Positions 27,121 to 36,863 of a stretch of 54,248 nt of DNA are shown here, piece after piece. The DNA comes from Acidiphilium multivorum AIU301 (GTDB lineage Bacteria; Pseudomonadota; Alphaproteobacteria; Acetobacterales; Acetobacteraceae). The DNA is taken from the NCBI RefSeq assembly GCF_000202835.1, contig NC_015179.1, forward strand, positions 1-54,248, in the 5' to 3' direction. A program made the position numbers and the translations under genes. The stretch's first letter is position 1. Each line of letters opens with the position of its first letter. The notes under the pieces were generated by a model. It saw only the letters and a program-made list of their open reading frames with translations. It did not search any database and had not been told where the DNA came from.

Positions 27121-27373
27121 ACCTCCAGGATACTCCAAGATCGGCGATGTCGGTGTCCGTACCGTGCTCTACGAAGCGGCGAACGTCATTCTCACCCGAC
27201 CGGTGAAGGGATCGCGGCTGAAGAGTTGGGCCATGCGCGTGGCCGGCCGTGCCGGGATGCGCAAGGCCAAGGTCGCGCTGGCCCGCAAACTTGCCGTCGT
27301 GCTGCATCGGATGCTGGCCGACGGCACCGCCTTCGATGTCACGCTGGCCGCCGCGGCGCGCGCATCGGCATGA
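27121..27373 (+). pseudogene. C-terminal fragment of an IS110-family transposase
   Basis: Reads KIGDVGVRTVLYEAANVILT and MRKAKVALARKLAVVLHRML, the C-terminal Transposase_20 part of an IS110 protein of another type than that at 2610. No N-terminal part is attached. An unrelated N-terminal IS110 fragment lies at 52124. Confidence 0.85.
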
Positions 27374-27504
27374 ACGACGCATAGCACAGGAGGACATCTC
27401 GAGTTCGGGCGAGGCTGACATCTCTCGTCCGGAGCAGGTCCCGTCGCCGGGACGATGGATCTGGTCAGGTCGCAAATGCGGGAGCGGCACCATCGGATGA
27501 CCGC

Positions 27505-27605
27505 GCGTCCCTAGATTGACCGACCGGTCCTTTCAGACCCCATGAGGCAGCGGCCTCGCGCTGACTGCGGACAGAAGCAAGACCCTGGCGACGGATCCTC
27601 GCTCA
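27505..27605 (+). repeat. Noncoding segment shared with 44550-44650
   Basis: Shares TAGATTGACC and, further on, CGGACAGAAGCA with a similarly placed segment near 44555-44640. This is probably the noncoding flank of the same insertion-sequence type left behind twice. The stretch 27374-27737 contains no gene. Confidence 0.5.
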
Positions 27606-27737
27606 ACGAGGGATTGACATCCAAGGGCCCGTTACAGAAGCCCGCATTATGCATGAAGGTTGGCGAGCATAGCGTAAACCGTTGATTTGATGTAAGAAAT
27701 TGGTGTCGAGACCAAATCTTCATCAGCACGGAACGCG

Positions 27738-27838
27738 ATGCCCGCCACGGTTGAAACTACCCCATGCCTCCCCGGTCTGTCACCTGTCGCCGGCAAACCG
27801 GTGCTGGCCCGCTTCGACGGCGAGATGCTGTCCTCTGA
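27738..27838 (+). pseudogene. N-terminal fragment of an IS1380-family transposase
   Basis: From ATG 27738 the frame reads LPGLSPVAGKPVLARFDGEM, the conserved start of IS1380-family transposases, then breaks off at an IS630-type fragment. Confidence 0.65.
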
Positions 27839-28262
27839 GAGATCTTCCTGGCCTTCAAACCACGCCCACCGCCGGCTCAGGACGTCAGGGCGCTCCTGCT
27901 CGGCGGCGCGCGCGGTCTTTTTTGCGCGTGATACGATGCCGCTGGAAGAAGCGCCTCAGCGTCCCGTAACCGAATTGGTGGCCCTGTGTGGCCAGCGCAC
28001 TGCGCAGTTCCTCAATCGTCGCATCGCGCATCTGCTCCAGCAGGTCGAGAACCACATGCGCCTGCTTCTCGATCCGCCCGGAGCGTCGGTCGCCACCATG
28101 TCGACCGGGCTTCAGGTTCCTCTGCGCGCTCAGCAGGCTGCGCCACCGACTGACGCTCGCTGCGCTGACACCAAGCCGTGCCGCCGCCTCGCGGTGCGTC
28201 GCTCCCTGTTCCACAGCCGCCACCACACGGCCCCGCAGATCCTCCGAAAGAGTCTTTGCCAT
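27838..28262 (-). pseudogene. N-terminal half of an IS630-family transposase
   Basis: From ATG 28262: a helix-turn-helix (DLRGRVVAAVEQGATHREAA, then RLGVSAASVSRWRSLL) and the linker to the catalytic domain. A run of six A causes the usual orfA/orfB frame change near 27915, after which KKTARAAEQERPDVLSRRWA is readable until the IS1380 fragment. The DDE half is missing. Confidence 0.78.
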
Positions 28263-28365
28263 TCCTGCCGGCCTCCAAACTCCGGCAGATAGCTTCAATC
28301 AGATTTCAACCGCTTCCGGTACCCCAGCGGTTCAGATGGTTCGGCTACCGCTCTGATCAAAAGGC

Positions 28366-28406
28366 TACATATTGCGATTATAATCGATTCGTGCCACTAT
28401 ATATTG
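28366..28406 (+). promoter_or_regulatory. Tandem NrdR-like boxes upstream of nrdD
   Basis: TACATATTG (28366) and TATATATTG (28398, within CCACTATATATTGAGA) are 32 bp apart, the usual spacing of paired NrdR boxes (consensus near ACACTATATATTGTGT). A perfect 12-bp palindrome, CGATTATAATCG, lies between at 28375-28386. The second box is 18 bp before the nrdD start. Confidence 0.55.
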
Positions 28407-28426
28407 AGAGACGCGGAGGATTTCTG

Positions 28427-30310
28427 ATGTGCGATACAGCGGTTGTAGGGCGGGGATTTGCTCAGCGAGTAACCGAGGGTTTTGCTACGCAAAACGTCGT
28501 CGATCCCATTGCCACACTTGAAGAGTACCTCAATCGTGAAGACTGGCGGGTTAAGGCCAATGCCAACCAGAGTTACTCGCTTGGCGGATTGATTCTTCAC
28601 GGCGCGGCAAAGCTCGTTGCCAATTACTGGCTCGATCATATTTATCCACCTGAGGTCGGCCGCGCCCATCGGGAGGCTGACCTCCATCTCCATGATCTGG
28701 ATATGCTTGCTGGCTATTGCGCCGGCTGGTCCCTACGCACATTGCTCGTGGAAGGCTTCAACGGCGTCGCGGATCGTGTCGAGGCGTCGCCACCGAGACA
28801 CCTTTCAAGCGCGGTCGGCCAAATGGTAAACTTCCTAGGCACAATGCAGAACGAGTGGGCCGGAGCACAGGCATTCAGTTCTTTTGACACCTATCTCGCG
28901 CCGTTCGTGCGCAAGGATGGCCTTTCCTATGCCGAGGTTAGGCAGAATATCCAGGAATTCATCTACAACCTCAACGTTCCATCCCGCTGGGGAAGCCAGA
29001 CGCCATTCACCAATATTACGTTTGACTGGGTATGCCCCAAGGATCTCCGTGATCAGATACCCCTGATTGGGGGCAATGAAATGCCCTTCCGCTACGGCGA
29101 TCTGCGGGCGGAAATGGACATGATAAACCACGCCTATATCGAGGTGATGAGTGCCGGTGATGCCAACGGCCGCGTCTTCACCTTTCCAATCCCGACCTAT
29201 AATATCACGCCAGATTTTGATTGGGATTCGGAGAACGCCGAACGTCTTTTCGCAATGACCGCGAAATATGGATTGCCCTATTTTCAGAATTTTCTGAACT
29301 CAGATCTCGAGCCCCATATGGTGCGCTCGATGTGCTGCCGACTGCAGCTCGACCTGCGCGAATTGCTCAAGCGCGGTAACGGCCTGTTCGGATCAGCCGA
29401 ACAGACCGGATCGATCGGGGTCGTGACGATCAACTGTGCACGGCTCGGCTTTCAACACAGGGGTAATCGTTCAAGTCTCTTTGAGAGGCTCGATGTGTTG
29501 CTTGCGCATGCATGCGACAGCCTGGAGATCAAGCGGCAAGTGATCGGGCAATATCTCGATGCCGGTCTGTTTCCCTATTCAAAACGCTATCTCGGAACCC
29601 TGCGCAATCATTTTTCGACGATCGGCGTCAATGGAATCAACGAAATGATCCGCAATTTTACAGCGGATACCGACGACATAACGACGCCGGTGGGACATCG
29701 GATGGCCTGTGACCTGCTTGACCATATTCGGGCCAGGATCATCAGCTTCCAGGAACAGACCGGCCATCTCTACAATCTTGAAGCAACACCAGCTGAAGGA
29801 ACCACCTATCGCTTTGCGAAAGAAGACCTGCGCCGATATCCGGAAATTCTTCAGGCAGGTACTCCGGACAAGCCCTATTACACAAATTCCTCACAGTTGC
29901 CTGTCGGGTTTACCGAAGATCCTTTCGAGGCGCTTACCCGTCAGGATGAACTACAGGGTAAATATACCGGCGGCACGGTTCTGCATCTCTATCTCGGCGA
30001 ACAGATCTCTTCCTCCGCGGCCTGCCGAGACCTGGTGCGGCGGGCACTGACGCGCTTCCGGCTACCCTACCTCACTGTAACCCCGACCTTTTCTGTTTGT
30101 CCGGTGCACGGCTATCTTCCAGGCGCGCATCATCACTGTCCGCGCTGCGCCGCGGAAGAGCCTGCCACAATCCCACGCGCGTGTGAGGTCTGGACGCGTG
30201 TGATGGGTTATCATCGTCCTGTTTCCTCGTTTAATATCGGTAAACAGAGCGAATTCACCGAACGGCGGTTTTTCGTCGAACCCAGAGCCATGTGCCATGC
30301 CACAGCCTGA
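28427..30310 (+). CDS. nrdD: Anaerobic (class III) ribonucleoside-triphosphate reductase
   Basis: Reduces NTPs to dNTPs without oxygen using a glycyl radical. 627 residues, shorter than the usual 700 or so because there is no N-terminal ATP-cone. Seen: DADLHLHDL-type start region (READLHLHDLDMLAGYCAGW), the catalytic core (PTYNITPDFDWDSENAERLF), zinc site C558-P-V-H with C571 and C574 (HCPRC), and the glycyl-radical loop RVMGYHRPVSSFNIGKQ with Gly594. ATG 28427 follows GGAGGA. It overlaps nrdG by 14 bp. It gives the host DNA precursor synthesis in anoxia; NrdR-like boxes lie upstream. Confidence 0.95.
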   Translation: MCDTAVVGRGFAQRVTEGFATQNVVDPIATLEEYLNREDWRVKANANQSYSLGGLILHGAAKLVANYWLDHIYPPEVGRAHREADLHLHDLDMLAGYCAGWSLRTLLVEGFNGVADRVEASPPRHLSSAVGQMVNFLGTMQNEWAGAQAFSSFDTYLAPFVRKDGLSYAEVRQNIQEFIYNLNVPSRWGSQTPFTNITFDWVCPKDLRDQIPLIGGNEMPFRYGDLRAEMDMINHAYIEVMSAGDANGRVFTFPIPTYNITPDFDWDSENAERLFAMTAKYGLPYFQNFLNSDLEPHMVRSMCCRLQLDLRELLKRGNGLFGSAEQTGSIGVVTINCARLGFQHRGNRSSLFERLDVLLAHACDSLEIKRQVIGQYLDAGLFPYSKRYLGTLRNHFSTIGVNGINEMIRNFTADTDDITTPVGHRMACDLLDHIRARIISFQEQTGHLYNLEATPAEGTTYRFAKEDLRRYPEILQAGTPDKPYYTNSSQLPVGFTEDPFEALTRQDELQGKYTGGTVLHLYLGEQISSSAACRDLVRRALTRFRLPYLTVTPTFSVCPVHGYLPGAHHHCPRCAAEEPATIPRACEVWTRVMGYHRPVSSFNIGKQSEFTERRFFVEPRAMCHATA

Positions 30311-31004
30311 TGAGCCGCAGATCGGTGGCTGGGCGCCGTTCACCACCCTTGATGTTCCCGGACGCCTTGCTGCGACGTTCTTTCTCCGTGGCTGCCCACT
30401 CCGTTGCCGCTATTGCCACAATGCGGATTTGCAGGCACGCCGAGGGACTTTTCCCTTACGATGGCTAGAAGCGCTGACTTGGCTTGATCAGCGACGTGGT
30501 CTGCTTGATAGTGTTGTCTTCAGTGGCGGCGAACCAACGATGGATCGGTGCCTGGAACAGATGATACGTGACGTTCGCTCATTGGGGTTTGAGGTCGCTC
30601 TGCATACGGCCGGCGTTTCGCCGAAACGTCTTGGGCGGGTACTGCCTTTGCTCCAGTGGGTTGGTTTGGACATCAAGGCGCCGTTCGGCGACTATGCTCG
30701 GATCACTGGCTCCGAGGCGAGCGGTGCCCGAGCGCGAGTCGCCCTTGCGATGCTCCGTGAAAGTGGCGTGCCGTATGAAGTGCGGACCACCGTGCACCCA
30801 GCGTTGCTGGATGCACAAGTGCTTCAGACTCTGGCGCTCGATCTCCGAGCGAGTGGCATCGGACGGTGGGTGCTTCAGCCGTTTTGTGGCCGTGGCTGCG
30901 TGGAGCCAGCGCTAAGCGCAGAAAACATCAGCATTGCGACATCTCTTGTTACACACTTGCGACGGATTATTCCAGAAATCGTCGTTCGTACGAATGGTTG
31001 TTGA
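30297..31004 (+). CDS. nrdG: Class III ribonucleotide reductase activase (radical SAM)
   Basis: Generates the glycyl radical on NrdD using a 4Fe-4S cluster and S-adenosylmethionine. 235 residues; the CxxxCxxC cluster motif is C33-PLR-C37-RY-C40, with the GGEP motif SGGEPTMD and VGLDIKAPFGDY following. The start overlaps the end of nrdD, indicating translational coupling. Confidence 0.93.
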   Translation: MPQPDEPQIGGWAPFTTLDVPGRLAATFFLRGCPLRCRYCHNADLQARRGTFPLRWLEALTWLDQRRGLLDSVVFSGGEPTMDRCLEQMIRDVRSLGFEVALHTAGVSPKRLGRVLPLLQWVGLDIKAPFGDYARITGSEASGARARVALAMLRESGVPYEVRTTVHPALLDAQVLQTLALDLRASGIGRWVLQPFCGRGCVEPALSAENISIATSLVTHLRRIIPEIVVRTNGC

Positions 31005-31123
31005 TCGAGGACCATTTTCTGGATGGGTAATCTTACAAAGTTCGTGCTTTCGCTGAACAAGAGAGGCGCGAGAAATGGTCAGCATTTGTCCCAGCCGCTG
31101 TTCCAGACGTCGCTCCATCAGCT

Positions 31124-32265
31124 GGGCTGTTCAACGCTTTGGCCCGAGTTGGACAGTGGGTGGGCGAGAATTGATTTTTCGGGGAGCGCGGGGATTCCCG
31201 ACGGGCGGGATTTCGGATTCTTGGGAAGGCAACCGATCCGGAGGTTGTCATGGTCGCGTTCAGTTCGTTGCTCGATATACTGGCAGAGGTCCCCGATCCG
31301 CGGCGCGCGGAAGGCAAGCTCTACAAGCTGCCGCATGTCCTGCTGTTCTCGATCCTGGCGATCATCAGCGGCAGTAACTCGTATCGCGGCATCGTGACCT
31401 TCATCGACGTTCATCGCCGCCGGCTGAACCGCAGCTTCGGCCTGAAATGGCGTCGCGCGCCCTCGCACACGGCGATCCGCTACATCCTCCAGGGGCTCGA
31501 TCCGGCCGCGGTGGAGGCCGCGTTCCGACGCCATGCGGCACAGCTGCAGGCGGCCAGGGCCAAGCCCGGCACGGCCAGCATCGCCCTCCACGGCAAGACC
31601 CTGCGCGGCAGTTTCGACAGGTTCCATGACCGCACCGCGGCTCATGTGCTCAGCGCCTTCGCCACCGACACCAGGCTGGTGCTCGCTCATGTCGACATCG
31701 GTGAGAAATCCAGCGAGATCCCTGCCGCCCAGGCGTTGCTCGCCGAAATGGGCATCGCCGAGGACGCAATCGTCACCCTCGATGCCCTGCATTGCCAAAA
31801 AAGCCTTCAACGTCGCCCAGACAGGCAACATCCGCCTCATCGTCCAGGTCAAGGACAATCAACCGACGTTGAAACAGGCGATCCACCATATCGCCGCCAT
31901 CATTCAGGTCGAGCGCGCAATCGCCACACGCAATCCCGAAACCGGGCTGCTCAAGCTGGCACACGATACCACCTTCTACGTCGCCAACACCTCGCTCACC
32001 GCCGCCATCGTCGCAAAGGCCATCCGCGCACACTGGGGCATCGAAAATTCCTCCCACTATGTCCGAGACGTCACCTTCGCCGAGGATCGATCCCGGATCC
32101 GAACCAACCCTGGCGTCATCGCCCGATTGCGCAGCTTCGCCTTCAACATCCTGATGAACAGCAAAGCCAGCGCCAGCACCCTCAGCCAGGACCGCTACCG
32201 CGCAGCTCTCGCCGGACTCGATCACCTTCTCGCCCTCATTACTATCCCAAAGCGTTGAACAGCCC
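31124..32265 (+). mobile_element. ISAs1-family insertion sequence
   Basis: Perfect 18-bp inverted repeats, GGCTGTTCAACGCTTTGG at 31125-31142 and its complement at 32247-32264, bound a 1.14-kb element with one frameshifted transposase. No target duplication is visible, so flanks have been rearranged. The 120 bp from nrdG to it hold no gene. Confidence 0.9.
31250..32258 (+). pseudogene. ISAs1-family transposase, frameshifted
   Basis: The N-terminal part (LLDILAEVPDPRRAEGKLYK to AIVTLDALHCQK) ends at a run of six A near 31797; the C-terminal part (FNVAQTGNIRLIVQVKDNQP to AHWGIENSSHYVRDVTFAED) is in the next frame. Five A would restore a single frame, so this is a one-base insertion in a homopolymer, or a slippage site. 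Confidence 0.87.
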
Positions 32266-32302
32266 TGCCGAGAACCCCATCCACGTAACGGTAACGTTGA
32301 AC

Positions 32303-33382
32303 CTTGCCTATCCGGTTGTTACCCACACCCACTAAATGTAGGGTGTGTCCATTCCCCGGAATAAAGCTCGTCAAAGGTTGGTGCGGCTGCCCTACCCGCG
32401 ATTCCGAGCAGCGAGCGGAACGCGTTGAAGGGATAGAGGCGCCGGTTGAACCGAAACGTGAATTCATTGAGGTAGGCTTGTAGATGTTTGGCGCTGACCC
32501 CGTGATGGATGCCGTTGATCCAGGTCTTCAGGTTGGTAAAGACCAAGTGGACGATCGGCAGGAATTCTTCTGCCACCTCCGGGTCGCCGCATTCGGCGAT
32601 TGCATGGTGGTCGAACCCGCGCCTTCCGAGACCGGCATAGCCGCTCCAGTCGTCGGTAACGATCAGCGATCCGGGAGCAACGGCGTTTTCGACGAATCCG
32701 CAGAGCGAATTGGCGCTACGGTCGGGGACAACAGCGAGACGAACGCGTCCCGCGTAGCGACCGTCTTTCCGATTGTCGAGCTTGGTTCCCGGTTTCCGGT
32801 GGCGCACCTCCACGGCACAGGCGACGAGAACCTTGTGATGGACACCCCGTCCATCGCCTCGGGTTCGTCCTCCAACCCACGTTTCATCCACTTCGACGTG
32901 TTCTTGCGGCGTGTCGCCAATCTTGTCGCGCTCGGGGCGCACCATCCCGGCGCGCAGCTTATGAAGGATGCCGAAGGCGGTCTCGTAGCGCGACAGGCCG
33001 AGTTGCCGCTGAAATTGGACGGCCGACATTCCGGGCGTCTGGCTGGCGATCAAGTAAGCCGCCCAGAACCAAGTCGACAGCGGCGTGTGACTGCGTTCCA
33101 TAACGGTCCCAGCCATCAGGCTTACGTCTTTGCGACAGGCCCGGCAGCGCAGAACGCCCGGGCGCGCCTCGAAACGGAACGGCTCGCCAACGACGCCGCA
33201 CCTTGGGCAGGCGAACCCTCCATTCCAGCGGGCGCTTTCGAGATAGGCGGCACAGGCCGCGTCGTTCGGGAAAATACGCTGGAATTCCGGCAGAGACTGC
33301 GGGAACGGCAGGTCTTCACGGGCCAGGACATCCATGCCCAACACTAGATCTAGTAGGTATGGGAGTCAACCGGATAGGCAAG
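32303..33382 (-). mobile_element. Complete IS1595-family insertion sequence
   Basis: Long inverted ends begin CTTGCCTATCCGGTTG at 32303 and complementarily at 33382, with further similarity inside (ACCCAC and CCCATA stretches). One intact transposase fills the interior, and an 8-bp target duplication flanks it. Confidence 0.9.
32319..33344 (-). CDS. IS1595-family transposase
   Basis: A 341-residue transposase with an N-terminal zinc ribbon (CPRCG...CRACRKDVSLMAGT) and the ISXO2-like DDE domain (VEVDETWVGGR, LIVTDDWSGYAGL, then FTNLKTWINGIHHGVSAKHL). It looks intact. Confidence 0.93.
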   Translation of the reverse strand: MLGMDVLAREDLPFPQSLPEFQRIFPNDAACAAYLESARWNGGFACPRCGVVGEPFRFEARPGVLRCRACRKDVSLMAGTVMERSHTPLSTWFWAAYLIASQTPGMSAVQFQRQLGLSRYETAFGILHKLRAGMVRPERDKIGDTPQEHVEVDETWVGGRTRGDGRGVHHKVLVACAVEVRHRKPGTKLDNRKDGRYAGRVRLAVVPDRSANSLCGFVENAVAPGSLIVTDDWSGYAGLGRRGFDHHAIAECGDPEVAEEFLPIVHLVFTNLKTWINGIHHGVSAKHLQAYLNEFTFRFNRRLYPFNAFRSLLGIAGRAAAPTFDELYSGEWTHPTFSGCG

Positions 33383-33389
33383 CGTTGAA

Positions 33390-34505
33390 CTACGGAGAGC
33401 AATTCTTTCGGTCGAGTTGTGAGCGGTCGGCGGCGGCGCGAAGCAAGGCAAGACTACGGTATAAGCCATGGACAAATTTGCTGTAGGGAAGCAGCAGGAA
33501 TAGTGCGAGGATAATGCCCAGATGGAGCGCAAGCAGGACGCCCATGGCGGCTGTCGTGCGCATAGCAAGCAACACGAGGCCGGTCATCGCAGCTAGCCAG
33601 AGCAACACGAGCAAGGCAAAGTCAGTGCTCATCAGCCGTGCCACAGCAGGGGCAGGATCACTGATTATTTTAACCCAGATAAGCCCCGATGTGCCGATAG
33701 TGATCCCGATGCCACCAATCGTGCCGAACAAAACTGGTAGGCTGAATAGTGGGTAGGGTGCCGGCTGGTCGAAGAAATGTGCATAAATGGTCGCGGTACA
33801 GGTCGCCAAAAAACAGAACAAAAAACCATAGGCCATGGCATGATGGAATCGTCGCCGCAGGATCGAGAAGCTTTTATCGTGATCGCTACAGTTCTGATCG
33901 CCTCGACCGAGGTTTTGAAGTGTCGCGATATCGCGCATTGCGTGCATAATAACAGTCAGTTTGATCCACTTACCCTTCCTGCCCGATTCTTGCCAAAATT
34001 TGACGCCGCTTACAGCTAGCGCAAAAACAGAGAACAGCAGGCTTCCACCAGCGATGCTGGCCATCAGCACCCAGGGGATAACCTGATAGAAGGCGCCTGG
34101 GCCACTCTGGGCACGTGTAATTGCCCCTGGGTGTGGGGGCAACAATAAAGTGGCTAAAAACACCAGCATGATGCTGACTAAGCAGGTGACAGATACGACT
34201 AAGCCGTTACGTCGAAACAAAGGTGCGAATAGGCCGGGCCAAACGAAGCGTGCGTGGCTCTCGTCTCTCAACTCCGCGAAACTCCGGGGTAAATTGATAT
34301 CGATTGGCTCCGGAGCCTCCTGACAAGCGTAGTAGCAGCCACGGCAATTATGACAAAGATAAGCAAGGTAACGTAGATCGCCATCAGAAAATGCGCGCTG
34401 TAGTTCCATCGCTGGAAATACCGCACAATAGCTATCACAAAACCGGCAGGCGTTGCAGATTTCCGCGCCGCTTCGGACTTCCACTAGCGGGTCAATTTCA
34501 GGCAT
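33390..34505 (-). CDS. TcuB/CitB-like Fe-S membrane electron-transfer protein
   Basis: A 371-residue membrane protein resembling TcuB (CitB), which passes electrons from a flavoprotein to quinone in tricarballylate use. The N-terminus has two 4Fe-4S motifs, C17-C20-C23-C27-P-type (EICNACRFCDSYCAVFP) and C51-C54-C57-C61 (CHNCRGCYYAC); six or seven membrane helices with conserved His follow. ATG 34505 places the first cluster near the start as in the family. No partner dehydrogenase (TcuA) is present; neighbours are cytochromes, so it may link quinone to another donor or acceptor. Its stop codon touches the IS1595 target duplication. Confidence 0.8.
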   Translation of the reverse strand: MPEIDPLVEVRSGAEICNACRFCDSYCAVFPAMELQRAFSDGDLRYLAYLCHNCRGCYYACQEAPEPIDINLPRSFAELRDESHARFVWPGLFAPLFRRNGLVVSVTCLVSIMLVFLATLLLPPHPGAITRAQSGPGAFYQVIPWVLMASIAGGSLLFSVFALAVSGVKFWQESGRKGKWIKLTVIMHAMRDIATLQNLGRGDQNCSDHDKSFSILRRRFHHAMAYGFLFCFLATCTATIYAHFFDQPAPYPLFSLPVLFGTIGGIGITIGTSGLIWVKIISDPAPAVARLMSTDFALLVLLWLAAMTGLVLLAMRTTAAMGVLLALHLGIILALFLLLPYSKFVHGLYRSLALLRAAADRSQLDRKNCSP

Positions 34506-34977
34506 GCTTTCCTGCCTCCACGTCGGTGGGCCGCACGAAATCGGCGCCGGCAACCATGAAAATCTTACCTAAACTGAGCGCTTCCGAATGATACAAACGC
34601 CCAGTTCTTTATCGGTAGCAGCGGTCGTTTCTTGCGTTCGGTCGGATTAGGATGAGCGCGAATATCTCGGGATACAAGGGGAACTGCATGGGTTGTTGCC
34701 TTGCGGTCACTGCGACGACTTGTTCTGGGCGACGGCCAAGTCGGTCAAGAAGCTCATAACCAGGGCTGTAGTAGAGTGTTCGATTAACGGTTAGGCCGAT
34801 CTGCTTCGGCTGTTGCCAAGCGGCATGGACTCGCCGTCGAGGTGCCGAGTGGTGTGACACGCTCGCGATCGATACCCATGATCGGGCGGCGGTACTCCAG
34901 GCAGTTGGGATCACGCTATTCTTCCTGTCGAATTGGTCAGGCGTGTCCCGCACGGTCATTTGCCGCCCACACGTTGA
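34506..34977. other. About 470 bp without a recognisable gene
   Basis: A minus-strand frame at 34609-34959 is open (it contains YYSPGYELLDRLGRRPEQVV) but resembles no family known to me and has no clear ribosome binding site. It may be a decayed gene. Confidence 0.35.
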
Positions 34978-35403
34978 TTAATTTTGGTCCTTCAAGGTTG
35001 CCAGATAGGCGATCACATTCGCGCGCTTCTGTGCATTCGGCATGCCCATGTAAGGCATCTTGGTGCCCGGCACGGCGGCTTGCGGGTTGGTCAAGAATTT
35101 GTCCAGTGCGGCCGCGGTCCAAACGATGTGGGCGGATTTCAACGCGGGCGAGAACGGGAAGCCGGCCACGCTCGCGGCTGGCTTTCCAAAGACGCCGTAA
35201 AGGCTCGGGCCGATGCCGTTTTGCCCGGCGACCACGCTGTGGCATGCGGCGCATTGTGCGCTGAAGATCGTCTTGCCCTTGACCGCATTGCCATCGGGCA
35301 TGCCGCCGGCCAGAGCGGGCGTGGGGAAAACCGGGGTTGCCGCTGTGGCAAAACCAGCCACGAAGACGGCGGCGAATGAGGCGAGGGCGATACGATTAAC
35401 CAT
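34978..35403 (-). CDS. Periplasmic class I cytochrome c
   Basis: A 141-residue c-type cytochrome. A signal peptide (ALASFAAVFVAGFATAATPV) precedes the haem site CAACH, followed by GPSLYGVFGKPAA and the axial Met region TKMPYMGMPNAQKRANVIAYL. It resembles soluble cytochrome c2/c-550 types. Co-directional with, and about 50 bp after, the Cyc2-like gene, it probably carries electrons in the periplasm between that outer-membrane protein and the inner membrane. Confidence 0.92.
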   Translation of the reverse strand: MVNRIALASFAAVFVAGFATAATPVFPTPALAGGMPDGNAVKGKTIFSAQCAACHSVVAGQNGIGPSLYGVFGKPAASVAGFPFSPALKSAHIVWTAAALDKFLTNPQAAVPGTKMPYMGMPNAQKRANVIAYLATLKDQN

Positions 35404-35449
35404 GGGGAAGCCTCCTGCAGAATGTGCCTCTAGAGTGGCACCAATCGTT

Positions 35450-36818
35450 TCAGAACGCCACCCACAGTCCAGCGAACAGCGTGTCATTGGCTCCGGCGCT
35501 ACGACCGAAGCCGTCGTAGTTGTTGGCCAATCCATTGAACGTGGGATAAAACGTGTCGGTCACAAATAATTTGGCGTTCAACCATGGTAGCCACTTGGGT
35601 CCGCCATTATTGAACGGGTAGTAGTCAAGCTCTGTTGTCCAGCTATTCGTGTCTGGTTTGCCGTTTGCGCTTCCACCAATTGGTGATGGTGCGTACAGCA
35701 GCGGATCAGAATTGCCATAAACTGTGCGGAAAGATTCAGTAATACCGTATTTTTGAAATAGAAGTTCAGACACACTAACTGTTAGTATATCTAGAGTATC
35801 GGAAGGATTTGCAGTAATCCCGAGCGGATAGCTTGCCCTCCAATCCTGTGTCTCGTGAACGAAATTTGCTTGGATCGAAAGTGCCTGCTTCGCTGTGATG
35901 TACTGGAATTGAGAGTCAGCGGCGACGTCGAGGATTCTATCGGTAGGTCCGTTGAGCCTGCCCGATGGATAGGGGCGGTCAAATTAATGCGTATGACCCG
36001 ACCTCGAACGAGTTGTTTGCCCAAGTGTGCTGGAACGCAAGCCTGACATATGGAATCACGCCATTAACGCGCGGCGCTGGTCCAACCCCCAGTGCGTAGC
36101 TGAGGTGGTTAGGAAGCGACTTGTAAAGGTCGGCTTCAGTGTAAAGCATATCTGATGGCGTGATGTTCAAGGCGCCGTACGTACCAATGCCGTAGACTTC
36201 GCCGCCTAAGGCATCTATCTGATCATCAGCAACGGGCTCGGGTTGCACGTTTGAGTGGATATACGGGAAGCCCCAAGCAGGTATTGTGTTCCACAGGTCC
36301 GTGATCGTCGGGGCATTGTTGAACGTAAGGCCAAAAAACAACGGCTTCCCGAACAGCGTAGCGGGGTGTGCGAACCGGATATCCATACCATCCCAGTGAA
36401 CACTCTTTGATACTCCAGAATAGGTTGCCTGAATGAATGCGCCTAGCCCAAGTTGCGCATCGAGAGCACCACCATAGAACAGGCTTGTTTGCTGCGGCAC
36501 CACAACGTCGTTGGATTTGAAGCCCGGACGTAGTCCTCCCGGTATTTTGTCGTGCAACTGGGTAAAACCTATTTGAGAAGCGATGGCAAAATTTTTCCAT
36601 TTCGGAAAAGTTCCGCCGGCAATATATCCCTCAAGTTTGAAATCACGACCGTACGGAGTGAGTTGAGGAAAGCCGATATGACAGGCCGAGCAGGGTTCGC
36701 CAGTCTGCGCCGCAAAGGCGGGGATCGCGTAGGCAGCGTGAGGCGCCGCAAGCCAGGCTGCGGCAACCATGCCTGCGGCCGCAAGCCGCCAGGAATAGGG
36801 ATGTGACCAAGTCTTCAT
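35450..36818 (-). pseudogene. Cyc2-like fused cytochrome c-porin, one frameshift
   Basis: The N-terminus has a signal peptide and IPAFAAQTGEPCSACHIGFP, LTPYGRDFKLEGY: a single haem site (C43, C46, H47) in the context typical of Cyc2 cytochrome-porins, then a beta-barrel-like remainder with alternating residues and aromatic turns. The frame stops at 35979 (GSYALI), and the same protein continues in another frame (RPYPSGRLNGPTDRILDVAA to the end at 35450, last residues LFAGLWVAF, an outer-membrane-type ending in Phe). One base change near 35980-35990 would give about 455 residues. Cyc2 relatives move electrons across the outer membrane. Whether the shift is real or a sequencing error is unknown. 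Confidence 0.72.
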
Positions 36819-36863
36819 TTACAGTCTCCCGTGATTTTAAACAGACGGCCCTTCCTCCAGGGG

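Larger units (their letters stand above)
32295..33390. repeat. 8-bp target duplication around IS1595
   Basis: CGTTGAAC at 32295-32302 and at 33383-33390 directly flanks the element. Eight base pairs is the size expected for IS1595. The intact duplication marks a recent insertion. Confidence 0.85.

Noticed and set aside
34609..34959. A 116-codon minus-strand frame between tcuB-like and cytochrome genes
   Set aside because: No recognisable motif, no ribosome binding site and uneven codon use; kept only as an unassigned stretch.
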